DNA of 64,000 bases from Marinobacter sediminum (lineage in GTDB: Bacteria > Pseudomonadota > Gammaproteobacteria > Pseudomonadales > Oleiphilaceae), in contig NZ_JAEMQH010000003.1 of the NCBI RefSeq assembly GCF_016820575.1, forward strand, positions 186,001 through 250,000. The letters run 5' to 3'. Every line of letters begins with the position of its first letter. Position 1 is the first letter of the stretch. The position numbers and the translations under genes are program-made. The notes beneath the pieces are model-generated. The model worked only from the letters and a program-made list of their open reading frames with translations. It ran no database searches and was not told the DNA's origin. This document shows positions 57,318 through 64,000 of this stretch, piece by piece.

Positions 57318-57346
57318 AAAAGCCCCGGTTTGACCGGGGCTTTTTT
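57318..57346. terminator. Bidirectional terminator
   Basis: AAAAGCCCCGGT (57318-57329) and ACCGGGGCTTTT (57333-57344) form a 12-bp stem with loop TTG and have T-rich flanks on both strands. It serves the DUF4397 remnant on the plus strand and dacB, whose stop codon is at 57345-57347, on the minus strand. Confidence 0.85.
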
Positions 57347-58907
57347 ATTGAATTGAGGTTTCCGGCTTACTGGAACCGGAGTCGGCCCGCGAGAAGGCAG
57401 TGCCAGTCGGTGGCCGGTAGTGCAGCGAGTACAGAACCCGGTCCAGAACCGCCTGGCCGTTCCAGGCAGGGTCATTGTTAACCATGCCAACTACCGCCCA
57501 GGTGGTGTTGTGTTCATCCCGGGTGAAGCCCGCTATGGAGCGAACATCTTCCAGGTAACCGGTCTTGATCCGGCCACTGCCGTCCATGCCGGTGTTTCGC
57601 AACCGGCGCGCCATGGTGCCATCCATCGCGATGATGGGCATGGAGGCCATCAGGTCGGCGGAAAACGGGCTGTTCCAGGCGTGTTGCAGCAGTTGAGCAC
57701 CCTGACGCGCGGTAATGCGGCCATGGCGAGTGAGGCCAGCGCCGTTATCGATCACCATGCCAGCGGTGTTGATGCCTTTCTTCTCGAGCCAGTCGTAAAT
57801 CACCCGAATGCCGGCAACCCGGTCATCATCCTCATCGTCCAGCCGGTTCTCGGCCCCGATATTCAGCAACATCTGGCGCGCCATCACGTTGCTGCTCCAT
57901 TTGTTGATGTCGCGCACCATGGCGACCAGATCAGGAGAGGTGGTCTTCATGATCAGGCGAGCTTCTTCAGGAGTTTCGCCGGTGCCGTTAGCGCCCATGA
58001 CTGCAACGCCGGTTTCCGCAAGCATCGACCGGATCAGGGCGGCGCTGTATTGGTCATGGGGCATCAACGACAGGTAACGGGTAGTTCGACAGCCCTGGGG
58101 CAGGGAACCGGTCACTCGAACGGTCACCTTGTTGTCATCGTGGAAGATGGGGTCCCACTCGAAGCTTCGGCGGCTGGGGCAGGCACCTTCTGCGATTGCA
58201 GTGACGCGGTTATCGATCACTACATCGGTCAGTTCCGGCACACTCCAGGCCTGAGTGCCGCGTTCGTCGGCACGCACCTGGAAATGCAGCAAGTTCAGGT
58301 TGGTCAGGTAGGGTGACGGTTCCACCAGAAATGGCGCGTAAGGGTTGTCGCCATTGTCTTCGAATTGGGGGAAACCGCCGTCAATTCTGAAATAGCTGCC
58401 GTCCAGAATCAGATCGCCTTTAACGGTGGTAATCCCCATGCTGCGCAGCTCCCGCAGGGTGCTCCACAGGCGTTCGATGGTGAGCTTGGGGTCACCACCA
58501 AAGCGCACGTACAGGTTGCCGTTAAGGGTATCGCCGACCATATCGCCGTCAGTCAGAAAATCGGTATCCCAATGGTGGCTGGGGCCGAGGATTTCCAGGG
58601 CGGCGTAGGTGGTGACCAGCTTCATAATGGAGCCAGGGCTCATCAGCTCGTCGGCATTGATGTACTGCTCGATGCCCGGTCCGTTGAGGGGAATAGCGGC
58701 AACACTCAGGGCGTTCTCGGCGTCCAGGGACTTGGCAGCGTAGTCACGAACCTGGTTGCTCCAGACTCGGGCCGACGAAAAACCGCCATCGTCCTTGTCG
58801 AGGGCCAACAGGGCAGGGCTGGCGGCCAATGCAAGCGCAGAACCTGCGGCGATGACCGAACGTTTGAAAAACGAGCTCTTGTCTCTTGCCTTGTGAGCGC
58901 GCGGCAT
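57345..58907 (-). CDS. dacB: D-alanyl-D-alanine carboxypeptidase/endopeptidase (PBP4, S13 family)
   Basis: PBP4 trims and opens cross-linked peptidoglycan in the periplasm. The 520-residue precursor has an N-terminal basic segment and a signal-like hydrophobic stretch (about 16-36). The three penicillin-binding motifs are Ser93-x-x-Lys96 (SPGSIMK), SSN (KWSSN) and KTG (IKTGYLED). A domain inserted between the first two motifs is typical of S13 enzymes. It is about 40 residues longer than E. coli DacB. Confidence 0.94.
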   Translation of the reverse strand: MPRAHKARDKSSFFKRSVIAAGSALALAASPALLALDKDDGGFSSARVWSNQVRDYAAKSLDAENALSVAAIPLNGPGIEQYINADELMSPGSIMKLVTTYAALEILGPSHHWDTDFLTDGDMVGDTLNGNLYVRFGGDPKLTIERLWSTLRELRSMGITTVKGDLILDGSYFRIDGGFPQFEDNGDNPYAPFLVEPSPYLTNLNLLHFQVRADERGTQAWSVPELTDVVIDNRVTAIAEGACPSRRSFEWDPIFHDDNKVTVRVTGSLPQGCRTTRYLSLMPHDQYSAALIRSMLAETGVAVMGANGTGETPEEARLIMKTTSPDLVAMVRDINKWSSNVMARQMLLNIGAENRLDDEDDDRVAGIRVIYDWLEKKGINTAGMVIDNGAGLTRHGRITARQGAQLLQHAWNSPFSADLMASMPIIAMDGTMARRLRNTGMDGSGRIKTGYLEDVRSIAGFTRDEHNTTWAVVGMVNNDPAWNGQAVLDRVLYSLHYRPPTGTAFSRADSGSSKPETSIQ

Positions 58908-59166
58908 ACCCGGATTACCCTGATGAAGATGGTTGGATTCTTATTCCTCAACAATAGCCCATCTTTGCTGCGCGTACTATGCAGAAAACCTATACATGAC
59001 GTTAAAAAATGGCAGTAGAGTCATTGTTTGTATTGATTTTTTGTGACTTCCTGTAAGTGGCCTTTTGAATCATGAACTTGCTGACTGCGATAAGCGCTGG
59101 CGGGCCAATGGAAAACCGGCCGATGGCATGATATTTAATAGAAACACTAACTGAAGGTTTTAAGCT
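58908..59166. promoter_or_regulatory. Divergent intergenic region dacB / tandem GST
   Basis: These 259 bases separate two divergent genes and are AT-rich in the first half. They must contain both promoters, but I could not define a convincing -35/-10 pair or operator. Confidence 0.35.
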
Positions 59167-59937
59167 ATGCCCAACATACTCGCCCATAACGTCAACGTGC
59201 TTGGATCCGTGACAACCTCGTCTCTGTCAGCCTGGCGGGGCTGCATGGTTGTCCAGAAGTGCGTACAGCCCGAGCTGCCTATCGTTCTGTACGACATGGA
59301 GGCCTGCCCGTTTTGTCGGCGTGTCCGCGAGGCCTTCACGGCGCTGCATCTGGACGTGGAGATCCGTCCGTGCCCGAAGGGTGGCCAGCGTTTCCGGGCT
59401 GAGGCCGCCGAAATCGGAGGCAAGCAGCAATTCCCGCTGTTGGTGGACAAAAACACCGACACCGTGATGTATGAATCTAACGACATCGTGGCCTATCTAT
59501 TCCGGGAATACGCAGGGCGTTCAGTCCCGAAGTTTTACCGGGGCAAGCCCTGGCAGCCGGCGGTGGGTTCAGTGGCATCGGCTGTCAGTGCCTTGCGGGG
59601 TTTCAGAGCCAGGGCCAGTAGCCAGCCAGCGCAACCGTTGCACCTGTGGAGTTTTGAGGGCAGCCCTTTTTCGCGTCTGGTTAGGGAGCGGCTGTGCGAG
59701 CTCGAGATCCCTTACACGTTGCATAACCTGGGCAAGGAGCACTGGACCGAAATCGGGCCAGCAGCGCAGCGCCTGAAGCCGGGGCCCTATACACCGATTC
59801 CAGGCGGCAAACGGGACGTCTTCTTCCAGCAACACAGGCGGGTACAGGTTCCCTATCTGGAAGATCCGAATACGAATGAAGGATTGTTCGAGTCAGCACG
59901 GATTCTGAAGTATCTGGAGACCCACTACGGGGCCTGA
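59167..59937 (+). CDS. Tandem glutaredoxin/GST-N-fold protein
   Basis: The 256-residue protein has two thioredoxin-fold modules. The first (about 38-115) keeps a CPFC active site (MEACPFCRRVREAF) and cis-Pro region QFPLLVD. The second (about 155-250) has SPFSRLVRERL in place of CxxC, so it likely binds but does not reduce. It matches proteins annotated as GST N-terminal domain family. Its substrate is unknown. A 259-base gap separates it from the divergent dacB. Confidence 0.88.
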   Translation: MPNILAHNVNVLGSVTTSSLSAWRGCMVVQKCVQPELPIVLYDMEACPFCRRVREAFTALHLDVEIRPCPKGGQRFRAEAAEIGGKQQFPLLVDKNTDTVMYESNDIVAYLFREYAGRSVPKFYRGKPWQPAVGSVASAVSALRGFRARASSQPAQPLHLWSFEGSPFSRLVRERLCELEIPYTLHNLGKEHWTEIGPAAQRLKPGPYTPIPGGKRDVFFQQHRRVQVPYLEDPNTNEGLFESARILKYLETHYGA

Positions 59938-59990
59938 CGCCCGTCCAACAGGTGGGTACTGTGCGCAAGGGCGCGGGAGGAGGGCCAGAT

Positions 59991-60926
59991 ATGGCGGTGC
60001 GTCTAACACGAAGGCAGCTCCTGATTGGCGCGGGTATCTCCGCGGTCGCACTGAAATCCCCGGGTTTGTTTGCGGATCTGGCGGACGGCACTGCCGCTTC
60101 TCCGATCTCACGCACCATCCCTTCAACCAGCGAATCCGTGCCCGCTATAGGCATGGGCACCTGGATTACCTTCAACGTTGGCAGCGACGCCGATCTCATT
60201 GAGAGCCGAACAGAGGTACTAAAAACGTTCCTGGATCGCGGTGGCAGCGTGGTCGACTGTTCGCCCATGTACGGGACGTCAGCTGATAATCTGGGTAAGG
60301 CGTTGAACGCGCTACAGGCGCATGATCAGGTTTTTGCCGCAACAAAGATCTGGACGGCTGATGAATCGGCTACCCGGGCGCAGGCTGAATCGTCCCGTAA
60401 TAGATGGGGGGTAGCCCGTTTTGACCTGTTACAGGTACACAACCTGTTGGGTTGGCGGGGGCATCTTGAAACCCTCAAGGAAATGAAGGCCCGTGGCGAA
60501 TTCCGTTACCTTGGAATCACTACCTCCCATGGCCGGCGTCACGATGAACTCGCTCGGATTATGGCTACTGAACCACTGGATTTCGTGCAGCTAACCTACA
60601 ACGTCTTGGATCGGGAGGCGGAATCGAAGCTACTGGGGCTGGCCCGTGAGCGGGGGATTGCCGTGATGGTGAACCGGCCGTTCCAGGGGAGCGCGTTGTT
60701 TCGGCGGGTGCAGTCGGAGACTTTGCCACCCTGGTCGGCGGAGGCTGGGATCAGCAGCTGGGCAGAGTTTTTCCTGAAGTTCGTGATTTCCCACCCGGCG
60801 GTCACGTGTGCCATTCCGGCTACCTCGCAGGTGGCTCACATGCAGCAGAATATGGCAGCGATGTACGGGGAGCTGCCCAGCGAATCGCTCCGGCAGCGGA
60901 TGGCGACATTTGTGAGATCGCTGTGA
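59991..60926 (+). CDS. Aldo/keto reductase with Tat signal
   Basis: The protein (311 residues from ATG 59991) begins with a twin-arginine signal (LTRRQLLIGAG, then hydrophobic residues), so it is probably exported folded. The aldo/keto reductase tetrad is visible: Asp and Tyr in VVDCSPMYG, Lys in AATKIW and His in LQVHNLL. A periplasmic aldo/keto reductase is unusual because NAD(P)H is cytoplasmic. The downstream membrane gene overlaps its stop by four bases. An earlier in-frame start at 59952 is less likely. Confidence 0.85.
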   Translation: MAVRLTRRQLLIGAGISAVALKSPGLFADLADGTAASPISRTIPSTSESVPAIGMGTWITFNVGSDADLIESRTEVLKTFLDRGGSVVDCSPMYGTSADNLGKALNALQAHDQVFAATKIWTADESATRAQAESSRNRWGVARFDLLQVHNLLGWRGHLETLKEMKARGEFRYLGITTSHGRRHDELARIMATEPLDFVQLTYNVLDREAESKLLGLARERGIAVMVNRPFQGSALFRRVQSETLPPWSAEAGISSWAEFFLKFVISHPAVTCAIPATSQVAHMQQNMAAMYGELPSESLRQRMATFVRSL

Positions 60927-61636
60927 CGGATGTCGACTGGCTGAGCTATTCCTTGCAGGATTTTCTGATGTTCGGGCCGCAGGTATTTCCTCGCCTGTTC
61001 ATCCGGCTTAATCAGGATATCTGGCCCTGGCAACTGCTCATCGTGCCGCTGGCGTTGGTGGTGCCCTGGTGGATGTGCCGGCCAGCGCCCGCATTGCGTC
61101 GCTTGGCAGTGTGGTTGGTTGCCGCGGCCTGGATTGGCAGTGGGGCCGGCTTCCTGGTCCGCTATTTTGGCGAAATAAACTGGCCGGCGGTCTGGTTTGG
61201 CTGGGCTTTCGTGGCTCAAGGATTATTAATGGCAGGTCTGGGCACCTTCTGTCGCCTGAAGGCGATTCCGAAGGGCCGAGCCGGGGCGTTTTCAGGGCTC
61301 TGGCTGACCAGCGTGGTGGTGCTGCCCTGGGTGCCGGTGTTGCAGTCCGGAGAGCTGGCGGCACTGGCGGTGTTTGGGCTAACGCCGGACGTCACCCTTG
61401 CCGCCAGTTCGCTGGTATTGGCGATGATGCCCAGGGTGTTGCTCTGGTCGTTGCTGCCAATCCCGCTGTTTTGGGTGCTGTTCAGCGCGGCCACCTATTG
61501 GGCGTTACAGATGGTTTGGCTCCTGCTGCTACCGGCGGCCACGCTCATTGTTTTCGCCCTGTGCTTCTGGCTCAGTCCCAGTTCGGCGCGAAGCCGGGAT
61601 CGGCAATCCGTTCACCGCGATCCAGTTCGTCGATAG
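60923..61636 (+). CDS. DUF6064-like multi-pass membrane protein
   Basis: The 237-residue protein starts at GTG 60923, overlapping the aldo/keto reductase stop (GTGA). It has about six hydrophobic segments and begins with FLMFGPQVFPRLFIRLNQ and WPWQLL, a pattern I associate with DUF6064. It could anchor or supply the exported reductase, but no cofactor-binding motif is seen. Its final 65 bases overlap the convergent dkgB, and the tail after the last helix is basic. Confidence 0.7.
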   Translation: MTDVDWLSYSLQDFLMFGPQVFPRLFIRLNQDIWPWQLLIVPLALVVPWWMCRPAPALRRLAVWLVAAAWIGSGAGFLVRYFGEINWPAVWFGWAFVAQGLLMAGLGTFCRLKAIPKGRAGAFSGLWLTSVVVLPWVPVLQSGELAALAVFGLTPDVTLAASSLVLAMMPRVLLWSLLPIPLFWVLFSAATYWALQMVWLLLLPAATLIVFALCFWLSPSSARSRDRQSVHRDPVRR

Positions 61637-62381
61637 CGCGAATCTCTTCCTCGCTCAGCGTGATGTTCAACGCATCGAGGTTGGCTTTCTGGTGCGCGGG
61701 GCGAGTGGATGACGGAATCGGCACTATGCCTCTGGACGCAACCCAGGCGATGGCAATCTGAGCCGGCGTTGCGTTGTGTGCCTGGCCGATGCGCTGGAGC
61801 GTTTCATCCTCTATTACCTTACCGACGGCCAGCGGCATGTAACCGGTCACGGTAATGCCGAGTTTCTGGGCATGTTCAACCACCTTGCGGTTGGCGAGGA
61901 ACGGGTGCACCTCCACTTGGTTGGTCAAGAGCGCGCCTTCTCCCAGAATCTCAACAGCTTCATCCATTTGGGCGCAGGTGAAGTTTGAAATGCCAATGTG
62001 CGTGGTCAGGCCTTCTCGCTGAGCGTCCCGCAGGGCATTGAGATACTCCGCCATGGGGACTTCGTCATCCGGAGAAGGCCAGTGGATCAGCGTCAGATCG
62101 ACGTGGTCAGTCTTCAGGCGAGCCAGGCTGTCATGCAGACTGTTGATCAGGTCGCTGGCGCGAAGCTGGTCGTGCCAGATCTTGGTGGTCAGAAAGATTT
62201 CACGACGGGGAATGCCACTGGAGGTAATGCCATCGCCAACTTCCGCCTCGTTCTCGTACATCTGGGCGGTATCGATGTGTCGATAACCCAGAGACAGGGC
62301 ACTTTTAACGGCATCTCGCGCATCATTGCCTTTCAGCCGGAAAGTTCCCATGCCGATGTTCGGAAGTGTGCTGAATGACAT
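61572..62381 (-). CDS. dkgB: 2,5-diketo-D-gluconate reductase B family (aldo/keto reductase)
   Basis: The 269-residue enzyme matches the DkgB type: NIGMGTFRLKG, the Asp/Tyr of HIDTAQMYENE, Lys in LTTKIW, and His in LIHWPSP. It reduces small carbonyl compounds such as methylglyoxal and diketogluconate with NADPH. ATG 62381 follows CAGGAGG on the minus strand; longer in-frame readings upstream lack support. It is cytoplasmic, unlike the Tat-exported relative beside it. Confidence 0.92.
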   Translation of the reverse strand: MSFSTLPNIGMGTFRLKGNDARDAVKSALSLGYRHIDTAQMYENEAEVGDGITSSGIPRREIFLTTKIWHDQLRASDLINSLHDSLARLKTDHVDLTLIHWPSPDDEVPMAEYLNALRDAQREGLTTHIGISNFTCAQMDEAVEILGEGALLTNQVEVHPFLANRKVVEHAQKLGITVTGYMPLAVGKVIEDETLQRIGQAHNATPAQIAIAWVASRGIVPIPSSTRPAHQKANLDALNITLSEEEIRAIDELDRGERIADPGFAPNWD

Positions 62382-62501
62382 ACGTTCCTCCTGTTCGTTC
62401 TGTGTGATCTTAAGATGGTGCCGGCGCGCTGGTTCTTCAAGTGGCCGCCGGGTATCATCGGCGCTGAATTGATTCGACCCGCTGAACCGAGAGAGATTCC
62501 C

Positions 62502-62915
62502 ATGTTTACCGGCCAATGCCTGTGCGGCGACATTACCTTTGAATACGACGGCCCGCTCGGACCGATTTCTTTGTGTCACTGCAGTCAGTGTCGACGGGCC
62601 CACGGCAGCGCTTTTTCGGCCAGTTCACCGGTCCGGAAAGTCCACTTCCAGTACCTGACCGGTGAAGAGCGGGTCACCGAATTTGAATCCCGCCCTGGCA
62701 AATACCGGGCTTTCTGCAATCGCTGTGGCAGTCACCTGTACAGCCGCCTTGATGCAATCCCTGGAATCCTGCGCCTGCGGATTGGCGTCATCAACGAACC
62801 GCTGGAAAAAGGTCCGTCCCGACACATTTACGTCGGTTCCAAGTCAGACTGGTTCGACATAACTGACGATTTGCCCCAGTTCGAGAAAACAGAGCGCACG
62901 AACGATCCTCACTGA
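62502..62915 (+). CDS. GFA (glutathione-dependent formaldehyde-activating type) family protein
   Basis: The 137-residue protein has the zinc-binding cysteines of the GFA family: CLCG near the start, CHCSQC in the middle and CNRCG later. Members are annotated for formaldehyde but the activity of most is unproven. ATG 62502 places the first Cys pair at residues 6-8. Its last 7 bases overlap the convergent sugar dehydrogenase gene. Confidence 0.88.
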   Translation: MFTGQCLCGDITFEYDGPLGPISLCHCSQCRRAHGSAFSASSPVRKVHFQYLTGEERVTEFESRPGKYRAFCNRCGSHLYSRLDAIPGILRLRIGVINEPLEKGPSRHIYVGSKSDWFDITDDLPQFEKTERTNDPH

Positions 62916-64000
62916 GCGGGAACCAGACGGTAAACTTTGCCTTCGGGCGCATCGGTGAGTAGCCAAAGCGCGCCTTCCGGTCCCATCCGAACATCCCGGA
63001 TGCGCGCGCCCAGGTCTGTTAGCAAATCCTGCTCTTCAACGACTTCGCCCTCTTTTATTCTCAGCCGTACCAGTTTCCGCATCTTCAGTGCGCCAACAAA
63101 CAAGTCGCCGCGCCACTCCGGGATCTGCGAGCCGGTGTAAAACGCCATACCTGAGGGCGCAATGGATGGGTCCCAGTAGTGCAGGGGCTGGGCCATACCC
63201 TCCTTTTGCGTATCCATGGTGATAGGCAGCCCGGAATAGTCGATACCGTAGGTGATCTCTGGCCAGCCATAGTTTGTGCCGGCACTCAGAATGTTGATCT
63301 CGTCGCCGCCCCTCGGGCCATGCTCGTGGGTCCATACGGCTCCGGTGTCCGGGTGTACCGTCATGCCCTGAATGTTGCGGTTGCCCCAGGTGAAAAACGA
63401 GTCGTTGATGCGAGGGTTGTCGAGCTCGGGGTTGTCCGGCGCGGGTTCGCCATCAATGGTGATCCGGTGCACGCCACCGGCGTCGTCCGATGTATCCTGG
63501 GCGCGATCCATTTCCCCCCGATCCCCGACCGCAATGTAGAGATTTCCGCTTTCATCGAACGCCATGCGCCCTGCGAAGTGGCGGTTCTTCCCAGACCGGG
63601 GCGTGGCCTCGAAGATCACCTCAACGTTGTACAAACGCTTTTCTTCCAGCGTTGCCCGGGCAACCCGGGTCGTCATGCCGTCACGATCGCGGTGCGAGTA
63701 ACTCAGGAACAGCGTGCGGTTATTGGCAAACTCGGGATGAAGCAACACGTCCAGAAGGCCACCCTGGCCAGACACCACCAGATCAGGTACGCCGGTAATT
63801 GGCTCCGGAACCAGTTTGCCATTGCGGATCATCCGAAGCCTGCCGGCACGCTCGGTCACCAGCAGTGAGCCGTCGGGAAGAAAAGCCAGGCTCCAGGGGT
63901 GCTCCAGACCGGTGGCAACGGTGTCCAGTCGGAAGCTTACATCACTCGATGAAAAGGTCTGGCCAAAGGCACAGGGCAGGGCCGCAAGGTAGACGCAGCA
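62909..64000 (-). CDS. PQQ-dependent sugar dehydrogenase family protein (partial, N-terminus cut)
   Basis: The frame runs from its stop at 62909 through the window edge; 363 residues are visible. A signal-peptide-like stretch (LAALPCAFGQ) lies about 10 residues from the edge, so few residues are missing. The soluble-aldose/glucose-sorbosone dehydrogenase pattern is clear: GLEHPWSLAFLPDGSLLVTE, the His in HGPRGGDEIN and a six-bladed propeller of repeats (GNRNIQGMTVHP). It should oxidise a sugar or alcohol in the periplasm. A GTG within the gene at 63859 is not the true start. Confidence 0.9.
   Translation of the reverse strand, partial: CCVYLAALPCAFGQTFSSSDVSFRLDTVATGLEHPWSLAFLPDGSLLVTERAGRLRMIRNGKLVPEPITGVPDLVVSGQGGLLDVLLHPEFANNRTLFLSYSHRDRDGMTTRVARATLEEKRLYNVEVIFEATPRSGKNRHFAGRMAFDESGNLYIAVGDRGEMDRAQDTSDDAGGVHRITIDGEPAPDNPELDNPRINDSFFTWGNRNIQGMTVHPDTGAVWTHEHGPRGGDEINILSAGTNYGWPEITYGIDYSGLPITMDTQKEGMAQPLHYWDPSIAPSGMAFYTGSQIPEWRGDLFVGALKMRKLVRLRIKEGEVVEEQDLLTDLGARIRDVRMGPEGALWLLTDAPEGKVYRLVPAQ

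Overview
The window looks like chromosomal DNA of a Marinobacter-type marine gammaproteobacterium. Two things point there. First, gene order over the first 37 kb is broadly Pseudomonas-like (lepA-lepB-DUF4845-rnc-era-recO-pdxJ; gacS/cysM-rlmD-relA-mazG; ppc-adk-tsaB-rsmJ-plsB). Second, a 512-residue fatty acyl reductase at 37733-39271 closely resembles the alcohol-forming enzyme of Marinobacter VT8 used in wax-ester synthesis. GC content is high and even, and no phage, integrase, transposase, CRISPR array, rRNA or tRNA was seen. These identifications come from reading the proteins; no database search was run.

Layout. 1-2.9 kb: tail of an upstream gene, a terminator, and a CHASE-PAS-GGDEF-EAL protein with a damaged EAL domain. 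3-9.1 kb: tightly packed housekeeping operon for translation, secretion, RNA processing, recombination and vitamin B6. 9.1-17.7 kb: GacS-type hybrid kinase on the minus strand, then cysM-rlmD-relA-mazG. 17.8-18.5 kb: two convergent small paralogues with a ribbon-helix-helix look. 18.6-31.5 kb: ppc, a YbaK-HDOD fusion, adk, tsaB, a small orphan gene, rsmJ, plsB, nudC, murI, then a DUF2156/methyltransferase pair. 31.8-37.5 kb: a two-gene signalling operon (HDOD histidine kinase plus REC-PAS-GGDEF-EAL) divergent from an FlhG/ParA-like ATPase. 37.7-44.6 kb: lipid and acetate metabolism (fatty acyl reductase, acs with its probable regulator erdR, a membrane desaturase, a hydroxyacid dehydrogenase). 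44.9-50.4 kb: aminotransferase, small Cys-rich protein, lipoprotein, beta-decarboxylating dehydrogenase, EAL protein, LysR regulator. 50.6-55.4 kb: catabolic operon (acyl-CoA dehydrogenase, SDR, APH-type kinase, histidine phosphatase, SDR) interrupted by a 110-bp inverted-repeat element. 55.4-64 kb: lipoproteins, a broken DUF4397 gene, dacB, tandem glutaredoxin-fold protein, Tat-exported aldo/keto reductase with a membrane partner, dkgB, GFA protein and a PQQ-type sugar dehydrogenase cut by the window end.

Themes. Lipid and storage metabolism recurs: plsB (phospholipid entry), fatty acyl reductase (wax alcohols), desaturase, acs/erdR (acetate use), and an operon whose kinase plus acyl-CoA dehydrogenase combination resembles the LvaA/LvaC and ACAD10/11 systems for 4-hydroxy acids. 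Cyclic-di-GMP signalling is also dense: three GGDEF/EAL proteins and two HDOD proteins. The most promising leads are the kinase/phosphatase/ACAD operon, the DUF2156-methyltransferase pair, the HDOD signalling locus, the YbaK-HDOD protein lacking its editing lysine, and the compact inverted-repeat element.
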